A stretch of DNA of 12,973 bases from Flavicella sp037132785 (GTDB lineage Bacteria > Bacteroidota > Bacteroidia > Flavobacteriales > Flavobacteriaceae). The notes under the pieces were generated by a model that saw nothing but the letters and a program-made list of their open reading frames with translations, searched no databases and was not told the DNA's origin. Position numbers and translations under genes: made by a program. The stretch spans positions 1 to 12,973 of the forward strand of contig NZ_JBAHZZ010000160.1 in the NCBI RefSeq assembly GCF_037132785.1, in the 5' to 3' direction. Of the stretch, positions 1 to 8,197 are shown in pieces; the stretch's first letter is position 1; each line of letters starts with the position of its first letter.

Positions 1-287
1 TGACTTACGATAACGGTATTGAAATGGCTAGACACGAAAAAATTACGAAAAATACAGGTATGAAAATATACTTTGCTCATCCCTATTCTTCTTGGGAAAG
101 AGGAACCAATGAAAACACAAATGGACTCATTAGAAGATACTTGCCAAAGGAAACTAATTTTAACGAAATTGACCTAAAACAACTCCAAATTATTCAAGAA
201 AAACTAAACAATAGACCTAGAAAGATACTTGGATATAAAACACCAAAAGAAATGATGGATATTGAACTTAAAATTGTAGCTCAGTAA
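1..287 (+). CDS. IS30-family transposase, C-terminal fragment (5' end outside the window)
   Basis: This is the C-terminal end of a DDE transposase; the reading frame is open to the left edge (first full codon at position 3), so the ATG at 24 is internal and not the start. The frame opens with TYDNG, the second catalytic Asp motif of IS30 transposases (usually T-x-DNG-x-E), followed by the characteristic HPYSSWERGTNEN block. The Asp of DNG and the Glu of NEN are separated by 33 residues, the D-33-E spacing of the family. NNRPRK and LGYKTP near the end are also typical IS30 C-terminal signatures. The catalytic core visible here is intact, so this end is not obviously decayed, but whether the whole element is functional cannot be judged. 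It ends about 70 bp from the stop of the convergent phosphoesterase gene. Confidence 0.9.
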   Translation, partial: TYDNGIEMARHEKITKNTGMKIYFAHPYSSWERGTNENTNGLIRRYLPKETNFNEIDLKQLQIIQEKLNNRPRKILGYKTPKEMMDIELKIVAQ

Positions 288-304
288 CATCATAAAACTA
301 AAAC

Positions 305-334
305 GTTTTGTTGCGTTACAACCTTGAATCCAAG
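305..334 (+). repeat. Putative right terminal inverted repeat of the IS30-family element
   Basis: Just after the transposase stop lies gttgcgttacaaccttgaat, which resembles IS30-family element ends (a TTGCGTT-like start and a CTTGAAT-like core). It is located where an element end would be expected, about 25 bp short of the phosphoesterase stop codon. The matching left repeat is outside the window, so the exact boundary and target duplication cannot be confirmed. Confidence 0.4.
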
Positions 335-356
335 TATTAATATGATTTCTTCATTG

Positions 357-1943
357 TTATTCAGTTTTAAATGATAATATGTTAGACCAATTGCTCCAGT
401 TTAAATTTTGATCTCTATAGCGAACTCTCCAGTAATAGGTTGTATTAAGTATTAATCGTCGTGTTTGTTCATCAGTTAAATCATCGTTTTTTTGTCTGTT
501 TTCTTTGTAGTACCAATTTTGATATTGTTTCCAATTATCGAGAACTAATTTTGAGAAATCTTTTGTTGTTGATACTTGCCAGTGTGATGCTGCATGGAAT
601 GTATTGTTAAAAGAGCTTTGAAACTCATCTGCCTTTAGTAGTGTCCCCGTAATTGCAACAGTTTCATTATTTGGTGATATAGCTTTAGGAGTAGCTGGTT
701 TTCTTTCTTTTTTCCAGATGGTAATACTATCTCTAAGTTCATTTTCTCTAAACTGTTCTGAGTTTCCTCTGCTAATTCTTTTAATTGTAAATTTCGAATC
801 TTCTTTACTACCACTTACTTCTACCATTACAAAACCATATTCATCTTGAGTTACTGTGAATTCATCATAATCTCTTCCTTCAAATTTGCCCCAATTATCA
901 ATAGCTCCTCCAGCAGATGCAACATTTATCCACAAATGTTTATGGTCTCTAGATTGCCCTCTTGAGTATCCATGTGTATGTCCAAAAAAGTGCAAACTAG
1001 GTTTTCCTGATTTTGTACTAAAATTTTCTAGTATTTTTACAATTTTCCCGCTAAAATCTATTTCTCCAGGAATCCATAATTCTGATTTATGAGGATGGTG
1101 AAGTTGTGCAAACACAAAGGAAATATCATCGTTTTTTGCTGTTTCTTCTAATGTTTTTTTTAACCATTGGTATTGTTGTTTGGAATCTCTATAACCATCA
1201 TTGGAATTTAACCCTATTACTCTTGTGTTACCATAATCTTTGTACCACCAATGTCCTGCATATTCTGGACTTCCATTTTTTGGAAGACTAAAATATTTAA
1301 AATAATATTTCGAATTATATTCATGGTTTCCTAAAACGGGATAAACAGGGACATTCGCAAAAAGTTTTTCAGCAGGGCTGAAAAAATGATCTTTCCATTG
1401 GTGAAATTTTGTCCCATTTTCAACTAAATCACCTGGAATTAATACCATGGCCAAATTATTAGGTAATTTGCCTCCGTATTCCTTCTTCAGGTAAGTTAAA
1501 ATACCATCATTAACTATTTCATTAAATTTATTAGGAAAGTTATAATCATATTGCATATCACTCATTGCAATAATATTGAAAGACTCATTGTCACTTGCAA
1601 AAGGAGGTGTTTTAAATTGAAAAATATCAGAAATAGATTTTCCAGTTCTCACTCGATAATAATATTCTGTAAACCTTTTTAAACCTGTAAGTTTTACTTC
1701 ATGAATTCTTACCTTGCTAAAGTTAACATCATAAGATTTTCCTTTGGATTTTTCTCCAAGTTTTTCAGTAAGTCCCCATTCAACAGTGCTGTCATCTCCA
1801 AAATTTGTTTGCCATTTTATAATAATTGAATTTGGAGTTGCGTCTTGTAAAAAAGGTTGAATTTCAATTTCAACTTGCTGATTTTGCCCAAAAGTTTGTA
1901 TGCAAACAACGAGAGCTATAATAATACTTATTTGTGTTTTCAT
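357..1943 (-). CDS. Secreted calcineurin-like metallophosphoesterase with N-terminal FN3/PAP-like domain
   Basis: Predicted exported phosphoesterase of 528 aa. Residues 1-20 form a signal peptide ending in TFGQ. Residues ~25-112 resemble the fibronectin-III-like N-terminal domain of purple acid phosphatases, with the typical YYYRVRTG and FQFKTPP strands. The catalytic domain (~122-375) shows the metallophosphoesterase motifs in order: SDMQ (D129, Q131), GDLVENG (G171-G177), GNHEY (G205-N206-H207), LHHPH (H282/H283) and GHTH (321-324). The first motif has Gln where many members have His (D-x-H); D-x-Q variants are known in the superfamily, so this need not mean inactivity. Residues ~415-528 form a second FN3-like domain (YYWRVRYRD, LSFKTE). 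It is the last gene of the SusC/SusD operon, 64 bp after susD, suggesting that it removes phosphate from the ligand the SusCD pair binds. The exact substrate (phosphomonoester, diester or phospholipid) is unknown. Confidence 0.88.
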   Translation of the reverse strand: MKTQISIIIALVVCIQTFGQNQQVEIEIQPFLQDATPNSIIIKWQTNFGDDSTVEWGLTEKLGEKSKGKSYDVNFSKVRIHEVKLTGLKRFTEYYYRVRTGKSISDIFQFKTPPFASDNESFNIIAMSDMQYDYNFPNKFNEIVNDGILTYLKKEYGGKLPNNLAMVLIPGDLVENGTKFHQWKDHFFSPAEKLFANVPVYPVLGNHEYNSKYYFKYFSLPKNGSPEYAGHWWYKDYGNTRVIGLNSNDGYRDSKQQYQWLKKTLEETAKNDDISFVFAQLHHPHKSELWIPGEIDFSGKIVKILENFSTKSGKPSLHFFGHTHGYSRGQSRDHKHLWINVASAGGAIDNWGKFEGRDYDEFTVTQDEYGFVMVEVSGSKEDSKFTIKRISRGNSEQFRENELRDSITIWKKERKPATPKAISPNNETVAITGTLLKADEFQSSFNNTFHAASHWQVSTTKDFSKLVLDNWKQYQNWYYKENRQKNDDLTDEQTRRLILNTTYYWRVRYRDQNLNWSNWSNILSFKTE

Positions 1944-1964
1944 TTTGTTTTATGTTTAAACGAA

Positions 1965-1992
1965 TTAAGACAACAATAATGTATGGTCTTAA
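1965..1992 (-). other. Hairpin in the susD-phosphoesterase intergenic gap
   Basis: A perfect 7-bp inverted repeat (ttaagac / gtcttaa) with a 14-nt loop lies in the 64-bp gap between the SusD-like gene and the phosphoesterase gene. It has no T-run on the minus-strand side, so it is not a classical terminator. It could be an mRNA stabilising or processing element that sets different levels of the upstream and downstream cistrons, or an operator for a dimeric regulator. The stem is directly visible; the role is inference. Confidence 0.35.
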
Positions 1993-2007
1993 ATCATTAA
2001 TGAATAT

Positions 2008-3480
2008 TTATTTTAACCACCAAGTTAATTCTCTAATATTATCATTTCCTGCACCAAATTGTTTTTGAACGGCTTGAGAAACGTTGTCGGTATTATCTGT
2101 GTATTCCGAATTGGGATACATCCATCTTGTTGGAGGAGTAGCTGATGATTCATATGGTAAATTAGGAACTCCTGTTCTTAGATAATCAAAATACATTCTC
2201 CATCCTGTTTGCAGGAAAGATGTGAAATATTTTTGAGTAATAATAAACTCTAATTTATCCTTTTTTGATACAGCATTGTCAAAATCAACCATTGTTCCTG
2301 ATAGGTATGTTGTAGCGACTCCTGCGTTTACATACTCTTCTAAACCTTTTGCATAATTATGATAAAAGGAAAAAGATGATCTAATACCATTTTCGTAATG
2401 AATTTTTGCGTCTTCAGTTATCCAACCTCTCACTGCAGCTTCGGCTAAAATAAATTCTATTTCCCAAAATCCTAATATATTATGTGGTTCTGTTGTAGGA
2501 TCGGTGGAGTATCTTAAATTAACCTTCGATAATTTTCCTTCAGCTGCAAGATCATTAATTTCCCCATATGGTTTTAAAGCATCAGCTCCTGCATAAGCAT
2601 CAAAATCATCAATTGTTTTTCCTGACTCTTTAGCGCTTTTTGTTTGAGAACAAAAAATGAATAGCCTTGGATCTTCTCTCTCTTTTAACAACTCAACAAA
2701 AGTTTGAGCCATGTACATACCTGAGCCATATCCGCTAGAATTAAATTCCGAATATCTAGATCCTTCGGCATCTAAAAATACTAATTGAGCATTATCTTCA
2801 TTGGAAGTAATGATAGGTTCATTTGCAACTATGCTAGCAAATTCACTTTTAATATTAAGACTTTCATCCCCTTCCTTTTTAGATAAAGATATTAAAATTT
2901 TTAATCTATATGAATTGATTAATTTTCTCCATCTCAATATATTACCTTTAAAAATAATATCTCCTTCAACTATATTTGTATTAGTTTTTAATATATAATT
3001 AGCTTCAGATAATTCTAAAAGGATTCCTTCAAAAATATTTTTTTGTGTATCATAAACTGGAGTAAATAAATTTTCCGACTCACCTTTTAAAGCTTCTGCA
3101 TATGGAACATCACCAAACACCATTGCTAAATCATAAAAATAATAGGCTCTAAAAAATTTGCCAATTGCAACATACTCAGGTGCTTCTACACGCTCTGCTT
3201 CTTCTATCATTTTGGTGAGTTCTCCCAAAATGTTGTAACCACTAAAACTAGCTCTATCCCATCTGTAATATTGACTGTTGTTTTCTCCCGATGATTCCAC
3301 AAGTATTCTTGATGCGTATAGAGCAGAGGTTCCTGAAACTTGAAAAGCTTCTGCTTCAATATTGGTAAGTAATAATTGTGGATGTGTATTGCTAACGTTA
3401 TTTGGGTTTTCATTTATTTCATCCAAATTGTAACAGGATGTTAATGACAAGAAAATCATTAAGATTTTTATATTTTTCAT
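2008..3480 (-). CDS. SusD/RagB-like (type 2) outer-membrane nutrient-binding lipoprotein
   Basis: Surface lipoprotein of 490 aa that would form the lid of a SusCD importer. The N-terminus is a lipoprotein signal peptide with lipobox LTSC, giving the lipidated Cys16. The mature N-terminus contains the ENPN...PQLLLTN pattern, and the C-terminus has YFDYLRTG-x-P, RWMYPNSEY and the final ELTWW. These are hallmarks of the SusD-like_2 branch (Pfam PF12771 family) rather than classical starch SusD. Length is normal for the family. The gene begins 24 bp downstream of the SusC-like receptor gene, as is usual for the pair, and is followed by the phosphoesterase. Nothing in the sequence names the ligand: SusD family members bind glycans, peptides and other nutrients. 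The downstream phosphoesterase makes a phosphorylated ligand plausible. Confidence 0.93.
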   Translation of the reverse strand: MKNIKILMIFLSLTSCYNLDEINENPNNVSNTHPQLLLTNIEAEAFQVSGTSALYASRILVESSGENNSQYYRWDRASFSGYNILGELTKMIEEAERVEAPEYVAIGKFFRAYYFYDLAMVFGDVPYAEALKGESENLFTPVYDTQKNIFEGILLELSEANYILKTNTNIVEGDIIFKGNILRWRKLINSYRLKILISLSKKEGDESLNIKSEFASIVANEPIITSNEDNAQLVFLDAEGSRYSEFNSSGYGSGMYMAQTFVELLKEREDPRLFIFCSQTKSAKESGKTIDDFDAYAGADALKPYGEINDLAAEGKLSKVNLRYSTDPTTEPHNILGFWEIEFILAEAAVRGWITEDAKIHYENGIRSSFSFYHNYAKGLEEYVNAGVATTYLSGTMVDFDNAVSKKDKLEFIITQKYFTSFLQTGWRMYFDYLRTGVPNLPYESSATPPTRWMYPNSEYTDNTDNVSQAVQKQFGAGNDNIRELTWWLK

Positions 3481-3504
3481 TTTTAGTGTTTTTATCTTTT
3501 TTAA

Positions 3505-6500
3505 TTAAAATTTCATACTTACTCCAAGACCAACCCATCTCGTTGAAGGATCCTGAAGATTATCGTCATTACCAAAATCTGGATCAATAATATCTGCTTT
3601 TTTCCAAATCAATAGGTTGTATCCCGAAAGTGTAACACTTAAATTCTTAATTGCATATGGTTTTAGCATTTTTGTGAAATCGTAGTTAACAGAAACAGAT
3701 CTTAATTTAAAAAAACTACGATCAAAAATGTTTGCAAATTTCTTGTCATCGGAATCCAAAATTGCAGCTTGATAAGGATACGTTTGACTCCAGCTTTGCC
3801 AATTCACAGCAGTTGTGTTTTTTTTATAAACTCTTGTATCGGAAATAATTTCACCAAAAGTGTCATAAGATACTTGACCACTTAAGATATTTACTCCCTT
3901 AGGTACATAAACTGGTACGCCAGCATCATATTCAGCATCTCTATATTCAGTAGAATTTGGGTGTTTTCCACCCCACCACATTTTTTCAACAGTTTTGGAG
4001 CGTATAAGTCCTCCCCAAACACCATCAATACCAATACCAACAGTAAAATTATTAAATTTGAAAGTGTTTTGTAAACCTAGAGTCCAGTTAGGATCTGAAT
4101 GCCCTAAATTGCTTTCAAAATTATTCTTTATAGGCAATCCATTTTCATTAATAACTAATCCTCCGTCAACAGATTTCTGCCAAGTGGTGGCAAAGTAAGT
4201 ATCAAGTCTATCATTCAGTCTATAATTTCCAAGATTTTCAGCATTGTCATAAATAGCAGTAATTTTTTTTACACTTGCACTCCAGTTTAGCATTACATTC
4301 CAATTAAATTTTTCTGTTTTATATGGAGATGCATTTAACACAATTTCATACCCTTGTCTTGTATATTCATTACCGTTTACCTTTCTGTTTTCAAAACCAG
4401 AAGCCACAGAAATAGGTAAATCAATAATTTGATTACTTGATAATTCATTATAATAAGTAAAGTCTAAACCTAATCTATTTGATAATAAACCAGTGCTGAA
4501 TCCAATTTCGAAAGTGGATTTAGATTCTGGTTCAATATTTGGATTAATTAAATAATTTGGGTATTCTAATCTAATAGATCCATCAAAATTTCCGTTTTTG
4601 TCATAATAAGAAGATATTTGATAAGGTTCTAATGCACCTGACACCTTAGCCCAAGAAGCTTTTACTTTTAAATAAGTTATTACATTTGGCATAGTAATTA
4701 GATTAGAAACTAAAGTACTAATTGAAGTAGAAGGATAAAAATAAGATCTGTTTTCTTTAGGAAGAGTAGAGTTCCAATCATTTCTTCCTGTGAAGTTTAA
4801 AAATACAGTATCAAATAAATCAATTCCTACAGTAGCATAAATACTTTCTGTAGCTTCTTCTCGAACATAAGTACTTGCGTCAACATTTCCTTTAGTATTG
4901 TTGAGACTATAATTAAAAGGAACAATTAATCCATCAGTAGCATTGTATTCTTCATTATATTTATTATAATAAGTTGAGGCTCCAGCATTAACATCTATAG
5001 AGAAATTTTTATTAATATCTTTATTATAATGTGCCAATATATCATAGTCTACAGTAAGATCTTTTTTGTTCCATGTTTTATAATCTCCGTCTCTTGAATC
5101 TCCATAGTTTAAGTAAGTTTTAGGTGTTTCTCTATCCTCAAATCGATCTTTTAAAACACTTGACCCTCTTAGCTGAATATTAAAATTATCATTAAATTTA
5201 TAATTCAATCTCATTTGTGCATTAATTAGGTTTGCATCATATTTTTGATTTAACTCATATGCTGCAAAATATGGATTGTTATACCATGCATAATTAAAAT
5301 TTGCTTGCCTGTAACCTTCTTGCCCTGGAATATACATGTAATCTTTAAGATCTTGCCCATTAACATCATCTCCCATCCAAATTAAAATAGTGTACATATG
5401 ATTATTTGGACCATATCCATGTCTTGGATAATTTGGAGAAAAAACCTTATTGTAAGCTAGTTTAGTATCAAGAATTAATTTATCGGAAAGATTTGTGCTC
5501 GACTTAAAAGTTATTCCACCTGTATTAATACTCGAGTTAGGAACTCTACCTTCTTGATGATTATAATTTGCAGTTAATCTAAGTGTTCCCATCTCATTTT
5601 TTTGTTGAATAGAAAAATCTGTAGAAGAAATATAGCCCGTACCTAAAAAGGTTTCTAAGTTGTTGTGATATTCCCATGGTGTAGCAACTCTTGAATATCT
5701 AGATTTATCATTATATTGAGTTCCTTCAACATCTCCCCACCAAGGAATAGTTTCTCCAGTTACATTATCTAAAATAGGACTGTTCCATTGTGCTACTAAT
5801 ACTCCATGCTCAAATTTTGGTCCCCAAATCATATCTCCATCAGAAATACCACCGTCTTTACCATCCCAAAATTCATATTTCCCATTAGATCCATTTCCAT
5901 ATTCTGTTTGAGTTTCAGGGAAAACAGTAAACCCAGCTGAAACCATTGTGCTGTGATTAAGAGTAATTTCTAGACCATTTACTTTTGCATTCTTAGTCGT
6001 GATTAAAATTGCCCCATCTTTCCCTCTAGAGCCATACAATGCGGCAGCAGTTTGGCCTTTTAATACATTAATGGAACCAATATCATTTGGTGATAAATCA
6101 TAAAAATCAGTATCTACAATAACATCATCTATTACAATAATTGGACTTCCTCCTCTTAATTGAATATTAGCACTTTGGAATAAACCCGTTGGATTACTAA
6201 TTGTTAACCCTGCTACTTGTCCCGAAAATAAGTTTGCTGTGTTAGGAACAACTATATTTTCAATTATTGAGACATCCATTTTTTGAGTTGAATATCCAAT
6301 TTTCTTTTCTTGCCTTTTAATACCTAAAGCAGTAACGACTACAACTTCATCTAGAGATTCTAAAGAAGCATTCAAGTTGATTATTCCCAGATTCAACTCC
6401 TTGTCAAAAGGTACTTCTATCACAATAGATTTTTCATCATAACCTATAAAAGTTATGAGTAGTTCATAATTTCCAGATTCTACATTAGTAATTTCAAAAA

Positions 6501-6678
6501 TTCCATCAAAATCAGTGGTTGTACCTTTTTGAGTGTTTTTAATTAAAATTGTTGCGCCCGGTAGCGGAATTTCAGCATCTTGAACAACACCCGTTATTGA
6601 GGATGTTGAATTCTGTGCTAGAAGATTTGAAACCGTTAAAAATAGGATCAAAAAGGCACAGTTAGTGTTCTTTTTCAT
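3505..6678 (-). CDS. SusC/RagA-family TonB-linked outer-membrane receptor
   Basis: TonB-dependent importer barrel of 1057 aa, partner of the SusD-like lipoprotein encoded next to it. A signal peptide (1-21, ending LLAQ) is followed by a carboxypeptidase-regulatory-like beta-sandwich (~27-103; ITGVVQD, PLPGATILIK, GTTTDFDG). Next come a TonB-box-like segment (LDEVVVVTALG, 109-119), the plug (~135-230; FSGQVAGL, IQLRGG, VLKGQTAAALYGSRG, GAILITTK) and a beta-barrel ending in Phe after KSVSVNYDF-like strands and STRWVGLG. The ending KF fits the BAM-recognition rule of a terminal aromatic residue. Length and order match family members with one extra N-terminal domain. There is no N-terminal STN/sigma-signalling domain, so it is not expected to act as a FecA-type transducer. 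It is the first gene of the operon; its promoter should lie in the 6679-7327 gap. Confidence 0.95.
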   Translation of the reverse strand: MKKNTNCAFLILFLTVSNLLAQNSTSSITGVVQDAEIPLPGATILIKNTQKGTTTDFDGIFEITNVESGNYELLITFIGYDEKSIVIEVPFDKELNLGIINLNASLESLDEVVVVTALGIKRQEKKIGYSTQKMDVSIIENIVVPNTANLFSGQVAGLTISNPTGLFQSANIQLRGGSPIIVIDDVIVDTDFYDLSPNDIGSINVLKGQTAAALYGSRGKDGAILITTKNAKVNGLEITLNHSTMVSAGFTVFPETQTEYGNGSNGKYEFWDGKDGGISDGDMIWGPKFEHGVLVAQWNSPILDNVTGETIPWWGDVEGTQYNDKSRYSRVATPWEYHNNLETFLGTGYISSTDFSIQQKNEMGTLRLTANYNHQEGRVPNSSINTGGITFKSSTNLSDKLILDTKLAYNKVFSPNYPRHGYGPNNHMYTILIWMGDDVNGQDLKDYMYIPGQEGYRQANFNYAWYNNPYFAAYELNQKYDANLINAQMRLNYKFNDNFNIQLRGSSVLKDRFEDRETPKTYLNYGDSRDGDYKTWNKKDLTVDYDILAHYNKDINKNFSIDVNAGASTYYNKYNEEYNATDGLIVPFNYSLNNTKGNVDASTYVREEATESIYATVGIDLFDTVFLNFTGRNDWNSTLPKENRSYFYPSTSISTLVSNLITMPNVITYLKVKASWAKVSGALEPYQISSYYDKNGNFDGSIRLEYPNYLINPNIEPESKSTFEIGFSTGLLSNRLGLDFTYYNELSSNQIIDLPISVASGFENRKVNGNEYTRQGYEIVLNASPYKTEKFNWNVMLNWSASVKKITAIYDNAENLGNYRLNDRLDTYFATTWQKSVDGGLVINENGLPIKNNFESNLGHSDPNWTLGLQNTFKFNNFTVGIGIDGVWGGLIRSKTVEKMWWGGKHPNSTEYRDAEYDAGVPVYVPKGVNILSGQVSYDTFGEIISDTRVYKKNTTAVNWQSWSQTYPYQAAILDSDDKKFANIFDRSFFKLRSVSVNYDFTKMLKPYAIKNLSVTLSGYNLLIWKKADIIDPDFGNDDNLQDPSTRWVGLGVSMKF

Positions 6679-7327
6679 TGTTTAAATGATTAATTGTGGT
6701 TAATATTATTTACACAAAAATCATTAATTATTTACCTGTCTGGAATAATATTGTATTATGATATGTTTACTAAAACTTACAAAAAAAGTTACTTTAAAGT
6801 ATTTTAAACATTATCAATTTCAAAGAATATAAGATCTTAGAGAGTATAAAATGATGAAGTTGTATTTGATTAGATTGGTGTCTTTATCTAAAAATGAACT
6901 AAGTATGTTTTAAAAATAGAAATTAAGGGTTTGGTAAATATTTAGCGCAAGACACCTTAAAGTTATTATAGTATTATTTCATTCAAAAAACAGGTTTGTA
7001 ATTAATTAACTCACCTTACGTAATAAAAAGTTCAAAATTCTTATTATGCCGTAGTTTAGGTCTCAATAGGTTCGGAGTGTTATTTTAAAATTTAAATAAT
7101 ACCTTTGAGATATGAAATACAAGAAATGGAATTTCGCCAAAAAGTTAAGATGTTTTTCTCAATTCAAACTATTTTTTCACGTTTGAGTAAACAACTCGAA
7201 ATTAATCGAATTAACTTAAAAAAGTATGAGTTTGCCCTTACCTAATTTAAAGTTCTTTACATATTGATTGTTTAAAAAAAAAAATTTGGATTATTAAACG
7301 AACTACCGTTGTCTGCAATCAAAATAA
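6679..7327. other. Long A/T-rich intergenic region between divergent operons
   Basis: About 650 bp with no convincing gene, lying between the minus-strand receptor operon and the plus-strand cation transporter, so it should hold both divergent promoters. I found no clear match to the Bacteroidota TTTG / TAnnTTTG promoter in either direction. It holds one copy of a repeat shared with 12795-12822 and a short open frame at 7126-7245 (39 aa, starting MEFRQKVKMFF). That frame has no recognisable family and is probably either chance or a relic of an inserted element. Confidence 0.6.
7052..7079 (+). repeat. Imperfect direct repeat, copy 1
   Basis: The 28-bp segment beginning tagtttag and ending gttcggagtg is 24/28 identical, without gaps, to 12795-12822. 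Mismatches are confined to three bases in the middle (gtct versus cccc) and one later base. Weaker similarity continues downstream (an AAATTTAA block, then ACC-x-TTG). It is GC-richer than its surroundings, which makes chance similarity unlikely. The two copies are in the same orientation and bracket the cation transporter and the metal ABC operon. I could not assign it to a known insertion-sequence end. Confidence 0.6.
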
Positions 7328-8197
7328 ATGACGAACGAACAAACGGCAATACGAACTACCTACTTTAGTATACTTGGAAATACTGCTTTAGCCATCATAA
7401 AAGGACTTGCAGGTTTTTTTGGTAATTCTTATGCTCTAATTGCAGATGCAATTGAATCTACAACAGATGTTTTTGCTTCACTTTTAGTTTTGTTAGGATT
7501 TAAGTATGCAAAACGACCAGCAGACACTAATCATCCATACGGACACGGAAAAATTGAGCCACTAATTACATTTGGAGTTGTCGCTTTTCTTGTCGTATCT
7601 GCTACAATTATTGCTTATGAAAGTATTCAACATATTCAGACACCCCATAAAACTCCGAAACCTTGGACTTTGATTGTATTAGGCATCATAATTATCTGGA
7701 AAGAAATCTCATTTCAAATTGTGATTAAGAAAAGTAAACAAACAAATAGTTTTTCATTAAAAGCAGATGCCTGGCATCACAGGAGTGATGCGATAACTTC
7801 AGTAATGGCTTTTATTGGAATTTCAATAGCAATTCTATTTGGAAAAGGATACGAAACAGCAGATGATTGGGCAGCTTTATTTGCTTCTACTTTTATCTTA
7901 TATAACAGCTATTTGATTTTAAGACCCGCTTTAGGCGAGATAATGGATGAACAACTTTATGACGACCTGATAATTGAAATTAGAGAAAAATCTATTGAAG
8001 TACAAGGTGTTTTAGGTACCGAAAAGTATTTTATCCGAAAAGCAGGAATGTATTATCACGTAGATTTACACGCAATAGTTGATGGGGGAATTTCAGTGAA
8101 AAAAGGACACAAAATCGCTCATAAATTAAAAGACTATTTGAGTATTAAAATTCCAAATTTAGGGCAAATACTAATCCATATTGAACCCAATGAATAA
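7328..8197 (+). CDS. Cation diffusion facilitator (CDF) family divalent metal transporter
   Basis: Proton-coupled inner-membrane exporter of divalent cations (Zn, Fe, Mn, Co or Cd in the family), 289 aa, full length. Six membrane segments are visible at ~12-32, 35-57, 80-100, 112-134, 156-172 and 179-198. The transport site is an E-x-x-x-D in the second segment (E43, D47) and an H-x-x-x-D in the fifth region (H150, D154), matching the positions of D45/D49 and H153/D157 of E. coli FieF. Glu replaces the first Asp. The HPYGHGK loop (69-75) corresponds to the family's second metal site. The cytoplasmic C-terminal domain keeps the metal-bridging His positions (H244, H261, H284). It is transcribed in the same direction as the metal importer downstream but separated from it by 473 bp, so it is probably a separate unit. 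Metal specificity cannot be fixed from sequence. Confidence 0.93.
   Translation: MTNEQTAIRTTYFSILGNTALAIIKGLAGFFGNSYALIADAIESTTDVFASLLVLLGFKYAKRPADTNHPYGHGKIEPLITFGVVAFLVVSATIIAYESIQHIQTPHKTPKPWTLIVLGIIIIWKEISFQIVIKKSKQTNSFSLKADAWHHRSDAITSVMAFIGISIAILFGKGYETADDWAALFASTFILYNSYLILRPALGEIMDEQLYDDLIIEIREKSIEVQGVLGTEKYFIRKAGMYYHVDLHAIVDGGISVKKGHKIAHKLKDYLSIKIPNLGQILIHIEPNE

Noticed and set aside
886..1291. Two plus-strand open frames of 61 and 68 codons
   Set aside because: They lie wholly inside the phosphoesterase gene on the opposite strand, have no recognisable domain and have Cys/Pro-rich or Leu/Phe-rich compositions typical of antisense shadows.
6952..6975. acacctt...tattat stretch resembling 12773-12800 next to the second repeat copy
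   Set aside because: The resemblance needs a gap and is mostly A/T; it may be chance, so it was not added to the repeat call.
7126..7245. 39-codon open frame starting MEFRQKVKMFF
   Set aside because: Too short, with no ribosome-binding context or family resemblance. It is kept only as a comment on the intergenic region.
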